A stretch of 64,000 nt of DNA from Bacillota bacterium (GTDB lineage: Bacteria; Bacillota; Clostridia; Acetivibrionales; DSM-1351): contig JAEYHZ010000022.1 in NCBI GenBank assembly GCA_023409265.1, positions 434,001 to 498,000 of the forward strand, written 5' to 3'. Positions 1 to 7,841 of this stretch are shown one piece after another. Every line of letters begins with the position of its first letter. Positions within the stretch are counted from its first letter, which is position 1. Made by a program: the position numbers and the translations under genes. The notes below the pieces were generated by a model, which was not told the origin of the DNA, did no database searches, and saw only the letters and a program-made list of their open reading frames with translations.

Positions 1-1030
1 CAGGTACTACTTCCACACCAATAACTTTCTTTGCCTTCCCGGATAAAAACAGCGAAATGGTACCTATACCGCAGTAAAGATCAAATACGCTCTCATTTCC
101 TGTCAGCTGTGCGTATTCATGGGCTTTTCCATAAAGTACTTCAGTTTGAACAGGATTAACCTGAAAGAAGGACAACGGCGATATGTTGAATTTATATTTC
201 CCTATGTAGTCAGAAATAAAATCCTGTCCATATAAACATATGTTCCTGTCACCCAGAATAATATTTGTATTTCTAGTGTTTATGTTAAGCATTATACTTT
301 TTATATTTTCATACCGCCCGCAGAGAATACTTACAAGCTTCTCATAGCCGGGAAACTTTTGTCCGTTAATTACCAGTACAACCATTAATTCATTTGTTTT
401 AAAGCCCTTACGAACCATAACACGACGCAGCAAGCCTTTTCCGGTCTTCTCGTCATAAATACTGATTTTGCTGCTTTTACAGAAATCTCTGACAAGATCT
501 CTTATGACGTTACTTTCCTCAGGCTGGATATCGCATTGGGAACTGTCGATAATATTATGAGACCTGTTTTCATAAAAACCTATCTTAACCTCGTTCTTTT
601 CCATGCCGACAGGGTATTGTACCTTGTTTCTGTAGCTAAAAGGAGTTGACATCCCAATTGTGTCATGAACCTTGACATTTTCAAGCCCACCTATCCTCTT
701 CAGGTTTTGAAGGACAGTGTCCCTCTTGAATTCCAGCTGTGCCTCATAAGTCATATGTTGTACAGCACAACCTCCGCAGCTTTCAAACACTGGACAGAAA
801 GGATTGACCCTTTTATCAGAAGGCTTATTGACCTTTAAAAGTTTCCCTACTGCGTAGCTTTTAGTCTCCTTGACTATTTTGACTGTAACAGTCTCTCCCG
901 GGAGAGCGGAATCCACGAATACTACGAAACCTTCAATCTTACCCACGCCCTGTCCTTCATGAGTCAGTCCCGTTATCTCTACCTGATAATTTTTATTCTC
1001 GGAGAATTTTTTATTGGAAGCTTGTTTCAT
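1..1030 (-). CDS. rlmD: 23S rRNA (uracil-5-)-methyltransferase, RlmD/RumA family, C-terminus cut by window edge
   Basis: S-adenosylmethionine-dependent methyltransferase that makes 5-methyluridine in 23S rRNA. About 343 N-terminal codons are present; the family is usually about 450 residues. The first ~65 residues resemble a TRAM RNA-binding domain. Around residues 80-90 is CPVFESCGGC, the cysteine cluster expected to ligate a 4Fe-4S centre. Near residue 313 is DLYCGIGT, SAM motif I. The catalytic C-terminal cysteine lies outside the window. I chose ATG 1030 because GGAGGG lies 4 nt upstream; in-frame ATGs at 1042 and 1057 are possible but have poorer ribosome sites. It may be RlmD or RlmCD, which cannot be separated without the C-terminus. 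Confidence 0.9.
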   Translation of the reverse strand, partial: MKQASNKKFSENKNYQVEITGLTHEGQGVGKIEGFVVFVDSALPGETVTVKIVKETKSYAVGKLLKVNKPSDKRVNPFCPVFESCGGCAVQHMTYEAQLEFKRDTVLQNLKRIGGLENVKVHDTIGMSTPFSYRNKVQYPVGMEKNEVKIGFYENRSHNIIDSSQCDIQPEESNVIRDLVRDFCKSSKISIYDEKTGKGLLRRVMVRKGFKTNELMVVLVINGQKFPGYEKLVSILCGRYENIKSIMLNINTRNTNIILGDRNICLYGQDFISDYIGKYKFNISPLSFFQVNPVQTEVLYGKAHEYAQLTGNESVFDLYCGIGTISLFLSGKAKKVIGVEVVP

Positions 1031-1321
1031 CTTACCCTCCATTATTTTTACCTGCATTTTCTGCTTCACAGATAGGCTTGGCATTTCGACCGCTCAAGCT
1101 AAATACTGCAGCCTTTGATTAAATCAATTTAGTTTCATTTATAATAACATAGCCCGGCATAAGCCGCAATAAGCGGCGAAATGCGGCTCAATAATCTTCC
1201 TTAGCCGTTATCACCCATATAATAAAGGCATAACGGAAATCCTTCTTCAGAGACAGAAACTCTGAAGCAAAGCACCGATATGCCCATTAATTTAAATCAT
1301 TTCTGCTAATTAAAATATTTC

Positions 1322-1537
1322 TTAATGCTCCCGTCTGTAATCCAACAGCATTTCGCGAAGCTTTGTTGCGTGCATTCCTTCGTCTTCTGCAAATTCTTTA
1401 AATACTTGCTTGATCTCATCATCTTCGATCCTCTTTGAATACATTTCGTAATCACGAACCAGTTCCATAGAGTTTTCCCAAGCTCTTAGAAGTCTATCAT
1501 ATGTTGTTATCTTAACTTCATTATCTAATGTTGTCAT
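1322..1537 (-). CDS. small ferritin-like/rubrerythrin-like helical protein
   Basis: 71-residue, highly charged, all-helical protein. The stretch EFAEDEGMHATKL has the glutamate-x3-histidine spacing seen in rubrerythrin/ferritin-like helices (seen directly). It is only about half the length of a four-helix ferritin-like domain, so if it binds iron it would have to dimerise (inference). Preceded by GGAGGTGGCC at a normal distance. It is a single gene, divergent from the DUF2953-ytfJ pair. Function unknown; a role in oxidative stress or sporulation is only a guess. Confidence 0.7.
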   Translation of the reverse strand: MTTLDNEVKITTYDRLLRAWENSMELVRDYEMYSKRIEDDEIKQVFKEFAEDEGMHATKLREMLLDYRREH

Positions 1538-1676
1538 TTGGCCACCTCCGTAGGCTTATTATCTGCATTTTTATAAAAGTAATTCATTGAATTAATATAA
1601 AAACTATTAATTAAACATTCCTTAAAAACTAAATATTGAGAACATAAAACCAATATCGGTGGATATTCTAATATTA

Positions 1677-1723
1677 AGGAATGATTAATAATAACTTCCC
1701 ATTTTTCTTAATTAATCATTCCT
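1677..1723. promoter_or_regulatory. 13-bp perfect inverted repeat upstream of the DUF2953-ytfJ operon
   Basis: AGGAATGATTAAT (1677-1689) and its exact reverse complement (1711-1723) are separated by 21 nt and lie 30 bp upstream of the DUF2953 start, with a T-rich run after the right arm. It could be an operator, a leader hairpin or a weak terminator; the sequence alone does not decide. Confidence 0.45.
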
Positions 1724-1752
1724 GAACAATTTTTTAGAATGGAGGTCCATTC

Positions 1753-2286
1753 ATGGGTGTTATTTTTATTTTACTGCTTATTGTGGCATTCATCATTTTA
1801 TTGTTATTTGCAAACGACGCAAAAGTAAGAATAGTATTTGATACTGAACAAAATGATATGCACCTGACATTGCTTTGGCTGTACCCGTTCATAAAAGTTA
1901 TCGGGACAATGGAAAATACCAGGCCGGTTTTGAATTTATATTTATTTAAAAAACATTTATTCAGTAAAGCATTAAAGTTTAAGAAAACTGCCAATAGAAT
2001 TAAAAAAACCGATTTAATTAAAATAATCAAACCTAAAGATGTAAGTATTAACACAAGCTACGGTTTTAAGAACCCATCAACCACAGGCATCACCTGCGGA
2101 GCTGTCAATGCGGCTTCACAGTTTATAAATATAGATTCTCTCAATAATATACCGGATTTTATGGCCATAAATGACTATATTTATCTTGATGCAGAAGCTA
2201 GTGTAAATTTGGGTGCCTCACTAGCAAACTTGCTAAAATACTTTAAAAACAGGAGGAACTTACAATGGACCAGAACACAAGCTTAA
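1753..2286 (+). CDS. DUF2953 domain protein
   Basis: 177-residue protein with one N-terminal membrane segment (residues 3-20, nearly all I/L/V/F) followed by a soluble domain. The pattern and its pairing with a downstream ytfJ gene fit DUF2953, a Firmicutes family of unknown biochemical role usually linked to sporulation by gene neighbourhood. GGAGG lies 7 nt upstream of the ATG. Its last 22 nt overlap the start of ytfJ, so the two are translationally coupled. Slightly shorter than typical DUF2953 proteins (about 200 residues). Confidence 0.7.
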   Translation: MGVIFILLLIVAFIILLLFANDAKVRIVFDTEQNDMHLTLLWLYPFIKVIGTMENTRPVLNLYLFKKHLFSKALKFKKTANRIKKTDLIKIIKPKDVSINTSYGFKNPSTTGITCGAVNAASQFINIDSLNNIPDFMAINDYIYLDAEASVNLGASLANLLKYFKNRRNLQWTRTQA

Positions 2287-2759
2287 CACAGAATGTAGAT
2301 GCATTATTTTCAAATCTCGAGGGCTTTACACAAAATGAAGGGCTTATCGGCAAGCCGGTAACTCATGGAGATAAGACCTTTATTCCTGTCGTTTCTGTAA
2401 CAATTGGATACGGTACAGGCAACACCGCAAGCAAAGCCCAGTCAAACGGTTCATCATCAGCTTCATCACCCTCCCCATTACCAGGAATGAGTCCAATGTC
2501 AGGAACTGGTAACATGTCCGGTGGAGCTTTAGGTCTTGGAGCAAAGCTTTGTACAGATGCAATTATATTAATTGACAAGGATAATGTCTCGATGATGCCT
2601 TTAAATGCTACAGCCAATGCAGGACAGTTAATGGATAAAATTCCTCAGATATTGTCCGGTATGACTGGAAAGCAGCAGGGTTCTCAATCACAAGGACAAC
2701 AGGGTAAGCAGCAGGCACAGCAACAGGGACAGCAGCAGCCATCAACGGGAAAGCAGTAA
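2265..2759 (+). CDS. ytfJ: sporulation protein, YtfJ/GerW family
   Basis: 164 residues. The core 'LIGKPVTHGDKTFIPVVSV' followed by a glycine/serine-rich loop and 'AIILIDKDNVSMMPL' matches the YtfJ/GerW family, needed for normal spore germination in Bacillus subtilis (family knowledge). The C-terminal ~30 residues are a low-complexity Q/G/S tail ('QQQGQQQPSTGKQ' type), which is unusual for the family and probably disordered. The AGGAGG ribosome site is inside the 3' end of the DUF2953 gene. Probably made in the forespore (inference). Confidence 0.85.
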   Translation: MDQNTSLTQNVDALFSNLEGFTQNEGLIGKPVTHGDKTFIPVVSVTIGYGTGNTASKAQSNGSSSASSPSPLPGMSPMSGTGNMSGGALGLGAKLCTDAIILIDKDNVSMMPLNATANAGQLMDKIPQILSGMTGKQQGSQSQGQQGKQQAQQQGQQQPSTGKQ

Positions 2760-2881
2760 ATGTACCACTATTTTACAGCATACCTTATAAAAATATGTAA
2801 AAAATATAATTAATCATAAACTTCATGGGCAGTAATGCACCTTGACCGTTTAAATTTTCTTTAATGAAAGGATAACTTATT

Positions 2882-3241
2882 ATGGAAAAAGTTGAGAGAA
2901 AAGAAAAATCGGGCTTAGGTTCGTTTTTATTACGTTTGGTTGTAGGCGCAGTAATATTGGCAATAACAGCATTTTTAACTCCCGGATTTGCAATTTCATC
3001 CTGGTTCTCACTTTTACTGGCTGCAGTTGTTTTGGCAGTTGCAGATTGGTTGGTGAATAAGATAACCGGCATAAATGCAGCACCTTTTGGAAGGGGTATA
3101 TCCGGTTTTATACTGGCTGCTGTGATAATTTGGGCCATAAAGTTTATTGTACCCGGATATAACGTAACCATAATCGGAGCCCTGATAGCTGCATTAATTT
3201 ATGGTGTTGTGGATGCAATAATCCCTGGACGCGGAATGTAA
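2882..3241 (+). CDS. phage holin family / YvlD-like small integral membrane protein
   Basis: 119 residues with a charged N-terminus (MEKVERKEKSGLG) and four predicted membrane segments (roughly 13-32, 36-55, 70-88, 92-110). The layout and the 'GIRG/GISGF' loops match the 'phage holin family' (superfamily IV, YvlD-like) proteins that are chromosomal in many Firmicutes. There are no phage genes nearby, so a lysis role is unlikely. A membrane or cell-envelope stress role is known for YvlD-type neighbours but unproven here. AAAGGAT lies upstream of the ATG, and a hairpin terminator follows. Confidence 0.75.
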   Translation: MEKVERKEKSGLGSFLLRLVVGAVILAITAFLTPGFAISSWFSLLLAAVVLAVADWLVNKITGINAAPFGRGISGFILAAVIIWAIKFIVPGYNVTIIGALIAALIYGVVDAIIPGRGM

Positions 3242-3269
3242 TTCATATGTAATCTGATAATAAAACCAT

Positions 3270-3297
3270 GAAGAAGCCGGCCTATGCCGGCTTCTTC
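3270..3297 (+). terminator. intrinsic terminator after the holin-like gene
   Basis: Perfect 12-bp GC-rich stem (GAAGAAGCCGGC / GCCGGCTTCTTC) with a CTAT loop, 29 nt after the stop codon. The downstream tail is only moderately T-rich. Confidence 0.75.
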
Positions 3298-3313
3298 ATT
3301 TAAATGTAAAGAG

Positions 3314-3339
3314 AAAAAAATCGTCCCTGAAAGGGACGA
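3314..3339 (-). terminator. intrinsic terminator of the chemotaxis receptor gene
   Basis: Reading the minus strand: TCGTCCCT-TTC-AGGGACGA stem followed by seven T residues. It lies 84 nt past the receptor stop codon at 3423. Confidence 0.85.
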
Positions 3340-3422
3340 AAAAGTTATTATTGAATCAGTATGCCGTTATTATTAGTATTCCACAAAGTTATATGCTTAT
3401 ACCTTTATTTTCCAACTATTTC

Positions 3423-5738
3423 TTAAATTTTAACTTTCTCAGAAATATTTTTCAGCTCATCTGAGGCACCCTGTAATAGTATGGATATCTGGTCCAGGTC
3501 CTTCAAGGTACCGGTTTGTATTTCGATAATATCGTTAATACTTTCTCCGGTTACAGAGGTTTCGGAAACCGTTTTTGATATAGAGTCCACAGCTTCAATG
3601 AATTGAATGGTAGACTCGTAATGATTATGTGCCTTGTCGGCAGATTCCTTTATTGCCTGAGCTACAAGATTTACCGATTCTATAATTTCAGATATACCCT
3701 CCTTAACCTCACTGATTCTTGATGCACCATCTTCGACACCTACTACACCCAAATTCATTTTTTCCACTGCGAAGCCTATACTTGACTGTATCTCTTTTAT
3801 CTGGTTTTTAATCTCCCCTGCCGACTGGTTGCTGGCGTTAGACAGTTTTCTGATTTCGTCGGCCACAACTGCAAATCCCTTCCCCTGTTCCCCGGCTCTG
3901 TTTGCTTCTATGGCAGCGTTCAATGCCAAAAGATTGGTTTGTGAAGCTAGCTGGGTTATTGTGTTTGTGATTTCCCCTATTTTGTCGGAGGATGACTCTA
4001 GCTTTGATATAGATGCGGCGATGGACTTAACTGTTTCATTAACAGTATTGATCACCATCTCAGCCTCTTCCACTGTTTTCTCCCTTGACTTCGCCACATC
4101 TATCGCTCTTTTGCTGTTATCAACAGCCTTTTGTGTATGCATTGATACACTTTTTATATCTGTAATAATACTCTCAGTATCTAATGACTTCCCCGACGCT
4201 TGTACTGAATTTTTCTTAAGGCTCGAAATCCTGTCAACACTTTCACGGTTTTGCTTTACAAGTAGGGTTAAACGCTGCTTGAGGTTGGTTATTTCATTGG
4301 TTGTGTCTCTGAATTGTTCCACCATCTTTTGCTGTCCCTCGAGAACACTGTTAACCCTTCTGCCAAGTCCGCCAATCTCCCCATCTGTTTTAATATCCGC
4401 TCTTACAGTAAGGTCACCCTTCTCAACTCGAGAGAGAATTGCCGCCAGAGAGTTGATTGGATTTGCAATTTTTCTGGATAGGATAAGAGCTATAGCCATA
4501 CCAATTAAAATAGATAAAATAGTAATGCCGATAAATACCCAGAAGATGGCGGTCTTAATATCCTCTGAGGTTTTTATGTCATTAGCCAGGTAGTTATTGA
4601 AGGATTCCTTGAGCTGTTTGATATTTTCTGTAAACTCCCTGTTCATTTGTGTCATGGTTGCATAACCGTTTGTAATTGCCGCCTTCTGCATAATGGCGCT
4701 TCTTTTCTGAATTTCTGAAGCTGTAGAAGCATACGCAGTTTGCTGTTTTTTAATGCTTTCCAATACTCCGGTATTATATCCCAAATCTGAGAGTTCCTTG
4801 AGAAGCTGTTCATTAGATGCTTTACCTGCAGCATAATTTTTAGACATATCCTCAAATACGGCAGCAGAATACATTATATCCGAGTTCAACTGAGCGGTAT
4901 TGTAAATTAGTTCTGAAAACTTTTGATACTGAGCCAATTCTGAAATCAGCTGCTTCATACTATACACTCTGTCAAAACCGAAAGCCTCTGAGTTTTCAAT
5001 ATTCATCTGAATACTGCCTGACACATTTGATACCTTTTGCTTTAATTCTTCTATTTTTTTATTAAGTTCCTCCTCAGGAATTGCCTCCTCTGTTCCAACA
5101 AGCCCAAGCTGATTTAATACTTCCGCCAGAAGATTTTTTACTTCAACAAAGTTGCTGTCCATTTCCTGAGCATCAGAGTTTATCAATTTCAACCTTCTGT
5201 TAATATCGACAATATCATATAAAGTACTGTTAATTCGTGCTTCCAGTGCTGCAGCTATCTGAACCTTTTGCTCCAGCTGGTACTTCTGAAGGTCATTATA
5301 GAGCTTATGAGCATTTTGTGCCAACTCAGAAATATTCCTGTTATCGAAAGCCTTTATATCCGGAGACATAGTATTTACATAAATATCAGAGTATTTATTG
5401 TTAATACTGATGAGCTGGTTAACTAAATCTTTATCCTTCTGACTTATACCTGAATTAAGGAGTTTATTTGAAATAGTTAAAATACTCTTTCCCAGTGCTT
5501 CAAATTCCTGATCTTTATCAGTCTTAACCGAAATTACACTGTCTGTGAGCACCTGTTGCCTTTTAGCCGATAGCTCCAGAATTTCCTGCAGCATGTCCTG
5601 ACTTGATTTATTTAACTGTATATTTGTAACTGAATCTATTACTTTATTATAGCCGAAAAAAGAAATGGCTGAAGAAAGTAATGATATAATTATCACAATA
5701 CTAAAGGCTCCTATCACGGTGCGCTTGACGTTTTTCAT
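3423..5738 (-). CDS. methyl-accepting chemotaxis protein
   Basis: 771-residue membrane chemoreceptor. Membrane segment 1 is at residues 7-29 and segment 2 near 393-417, enclosing an unusually long (~365 residue) extracellular region that is almost entirely helical and Asn/Gln/Glu-rich, with no Cache or PAS signature that I recognise. A HAMP domain follows (PINSLAAILSRVEKGDL), then the signalling coiled coil with the conserved hairpin tip (QTNLLALNAAIEANRAGEQG, near residue 610) that contacts CheA/CheW. The ligand is unknown. GGAGGATACC precedes the ATG. It is a single-gene unit, divergent from the M23 gene. Confidence 0.95.
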   Translation of the reverse strand: MKNVKRTVIGAFSIVIIISLLSSAISFFGYNKVIDSVTNIQLNKSSQDMLQEILELSAKRQQVLTDSVISVKTDKDQEFEALGKSILTISNKLLNSGISQKDKDLVNQLISINNKYSDIYVNTMSPDIKAFDNRNISELAQNAHKLYNDLQKYQLEQKVQIAAALEARINSTLYDIVDINRRLKLINSDAQEMDSNFVEVKNLLAEVLNQLGLVGTEEAIPEEELNKKIEELKQKVSNVSGSIQMNIENSEAFGFDRVYSMKQLISELAQYQKFSELIYNTAQLNSDIMYSAAVFEDMSKNYAAGKASNEQLLKELSDLGYNTGVLESIKKQQTAYASTASEIQKRSAIMQKAAITNGYATMTQMNREFTENIKQLKESFNNYLANDIKTSEDIKTAIFWVFIGITILSILIGMAIALILSRKIANPINSLAAILSRVEKGDLTVRADIKTDGEIGGLGRRVNSVLEGQQKMVEQFRDTTNEITNLKQRLTLLVKQNRESVDRISSLKKNSVQASGKSLDTESIITDIKSVSMHTQKAVDNSKRAIDVAKSREKTVEEAEMVINTVNETVKSIAASISKLESSSDKIGEITNTITQLASQTNLLALNAAIEANRAGEQGKGFAVVADEIRKLSNASNQSAGEIKNQIKEIQSSIGFAVEKMNLGVVGVEDGASRISEVKEGISEIIESVNLVAQAIKESADKAHNHYESTIQFIEAVDSISKTVSETSVTGESINDIIEIQTGTLKDLDQISILLQGASDELKNISEKVKI

Positions 5739-6159
5739 GGTATCCTCCGGGGTAAACTCAGTTATTTTCTTTAATTCGATACAAGTTTCAAAAATCCTCT
5801 ATTTATATGCCAAAATTCGCCATATCAAGTTATGTGTATGGTATTTGTCAGGAATTTTATTTTAAAAATAAAGGAAATTTGCATTTGTTGTAGAATATAA
5901 TAACTTGCAGTTAATCCTCTTTGTTTTTCTCCTATTATCCTACAAAAGATAAATACGCGTATTGCGTCCCTAAATAATTCTACAGAGATAAGGAACAATG
6001 TTATTTATATCAGAAATTTGGAAATAATTCTGATATGATACTGCCCTGTGATAATATATTAATTAACATTACAAATATTTTTTTGTAATAAAATAATTAT
6101 GTTGTAATGAGACTGGTAACAGGGCAAAGTGAAATAGAAAAAACGGTGGTATTTATCAA
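5739..6159. other. 421-bp divergent intergenic region with inverted repeats
   Basis: No gene seen. It separates the chemoreceptor (minus) from the M23 peptidase (plus), so promoters for both must lie here. It contains ATATCAGAA/TTCTGATAT (6007-6015 and 6028-6036), ATTACAAA/TTTGTAAT (6068-6075 and 6082-6089), and an outer TGCCCTGT/ACAGGGCA pair (6042-6049 and 6119-6126). I could not assign a confident -35/-10 pair. Confidence 0.6.
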
Positions 6160-7119
6160 ATGAGAGTGCTAAGTTTAATAAAAAAATTTAATAAGACCTA
6201 TTCGGTGGTTATTATCCCCAATACCAATGACCATGTAAGAAAATTATCTGTTCGAGCTCCTTTAATAAAATTAATTGCAGGATTACTTATCATATCGGCT
6301 GTTACAATTTCGGTTTATGCGTACAGAACTTCAAATAGCCAGGCTGGTCCCATAACTGATGACAATGAAATAAGTACCGCAGAGCTGAAGCAGCAAATAC
6401 AGTCTTTAACGGATTTGGTAAGCCGGCAGAATCAATCTCTGTCTTTAAGTAAAAGCCAGCTGGATGAAATCAAAAATGAGAATGCCGAGGTAAAAAGCAA
6501 GATTAAAGAGTTTACACAACTGTACTCGGATATAGCAGATAATTATATATCTAAAACCAGCAGAGGTTCAGCTCCGTCAAAGAACAGCAGCAAAGCTCTC
6601 CATGATCTTACCGAACTAAGCAATATTGTTTTGGGCTTGAACAACAGCTTTAATTTAGATCAACAATTAAACGAACAGCTTAAGGTGTCAAATGAAAAAC
6701 TGGAAAAATACATAGATGCAATACCTACACTGATTCCGGCTGCCGGCAAAATATCCTCACCCTTCGGTATGAGAAACCACCCCATAAAAAAGGTTTACAA
6801 AGCTCATGAAGGTGTAGATATTTCGGCATCAAAGGGAGACCCTATTCTTGCAGCTGCATCAGGAATTGTTGAATTTGCAGGCTATTCCAAAGGATATGGC
6901 TATAACGTTAAAATAGATCATAAAAATAGTTACAGAACCATTTACGGACATTCCTCAAAGCTGCTGGTAAAAACAGGAGATAAAGTAGTCAAGGGACAGA
7001 AAATAGCACTTGTAGGAAGTACCGGTGTCAGTACAGGACCTCACCTGCACTTTGAAATAAGAATTGGTAATACCCCGGTGGATCCAACCGAATATATTGA
7101 TTTCAGCTTTGAAAAGTAG
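6160..7119 (+). CDS. M23 (LytM-type) peptidoglycan endopeptidase, membrane-anchored
   Basis: 319 residues: cytoplasmic N-terminus, one membrane segment at about 38-54, a coiled coil (about 75-125) and a C-terminal LytM domain. The zinc-site and catalytic motifs are visible: RNHP, HEGVD (near 217), YGHSS and PHLHFE (near 293). Such enzymes cut peptide crosslinks in peptidoglycan. A bactofilin gene follows 72 bp downstream. M23-bactofilin pairs are known in other bacteria to shape the cell wall locally, and that role is likely here. All metal ligands are present, so an active enzyme is expected. Confidence 0.93.
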   Translation: MRVLSLIKKFNKTYSVVIIPNTNDHVRKLSVRAPLIKLIAGLLIISAVTISVYAYRTSNSQAGPITDDNEISTAELKQQIQSLTDLVSRQNQSLSLSKSQLDEIKNENAEVKSKIKEFTQLYSDIADNYISKTSRGSAPSKNSSKALHDLTELSNIVLGLNNSFNLDQQLNEQLKVSNEKLEKYIDAIPTLIPAAGKISSPFGMRNHPIKKVYKAHEGVDISASKGDPILAAASGIVEFAGYSKGYGYNVKIDHKNSYRTIYGHSSKLLVKTGDKVVKGQKIALVGSTGVSTGPHLHFEIRIGNTPVDPTEYIDFSFEK

Positions 7120-7191
7120 TCTGTTGCGGAAAAAGTAGTGGACAAATAAATAAAATAATAAAATATAACGTTAAGTTAAGGGGGAAGAAAC

Positions 7192-7617
7192 TTGTTTAAT
7201 AAGCAGAAAGATTTTACCAATACTACCTTTGATACGCTTGTAGGCACAAATACCGAATTAAAAGGAGATATTACCTCCAAGGGCATAGTAAGAATTGATG
7301 GCAGGGTTACAGGTAACGTATCAATACAGGGAGATCTGTTCCTTGGCCAGGACTCCTTTATAAAAGGTGATGTAACAGCATCAAATATTCATGTAGCCGG
7401 AAATGTTGAAGGAAATGTTTTTTCATCAGGTCTTCTGAAACTGCTGCCAACAGCAAGGATAATTGGAGATATTCAGGTTAAGTCCTTTGTCTGCGAGGAA
7501 GGAAGCTTATTTGAGGGTAATTGCAAAATGCTTGAAGCCGCTGCCTCAAAATCAATCCTAATGGGAAAGAAGAAGGATTTCAAGAAAAGTGCTGAGCTCA
7601 GTGAGGAACAAGCCTAG
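7192..7617 (+). CDS. bactofilin (polymer-forming cytoskeletal protein)
   Basis: 141 residues with the bactofilin (DUF583) right-handed beta-helix pattern: short repeats such as GDITSKGIVRIDGRVTGNV and GDVTASNIHVAGNVEGNV between residues 20 and 110, flanked by polar termini. Bactofilins self-assemble without nucleotide into membrane-associated filaments. Starts at a TTG codon at 7192 with AGGGGGAAGAAAC immediately upstream; no ATG fits. Probably co-transcribed with the M23 peptidase and likely recruits it (inference). Followed by a terminator. Confidence 0.92.
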   Translation: MFNKQKDFTNTTFDTLVGTNTELKGDITSKGIVRIDGRVTGNVSIQGDLFLGQDSFIKGDVTASNIHVAGNVEGNVFSSGLLKLLPTARIIGDIQVKSFVCEEGSLFEGNCKMLEAAASKSILMGKKKDFKKSAELSEEQA

Positions 7618-7631
7618 CTTATGAATTTCCT

Positions 7632-7663
7632 CCCCGATTCACTATGTGATATCGGGGTTTTTT
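7632..7663 (+). terminator. intrinsic terminator after the bactofilin gene
   Basis: CCCCGAT...ATCGGGG stem followed by six T residues, 15 nt after the stop codon. Confidence 0.85.
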
Positions 7664-7771
7664 AATTGCAAAAAGGCATTTATTCATGAACAAGGTAATA
7701 TGGCTTTAAATGAAATACCAGCTTAATAAAATCTTAATAAAATGTTAAGACATGCGCCACACGGCAATTTG

Positions 7772-7800
7772 TTGCGGCATATTTCCTGCTGTGGTATAAT
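7772..7800 (+). promoter_or_regulatory. sigma-A-type promoter of the penicillin-binding protein gene
   Basis: TTGCGG (7772-7777), 17-bp spacer, TATAAT (7795-7800), 41 bp before the ATG. Confidence 0.75.
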
Positions 7801-7841
7801 ATTGTGAACAAAATGTATTTAAATTTTTAAGGGAGGATATT

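Noticed and set aside
2882..3241. Prophage lysis module suggested by the holin-like protein
   Set aside because: No other phage gene is near; the family is commonly chromosomal in Firmicutes.
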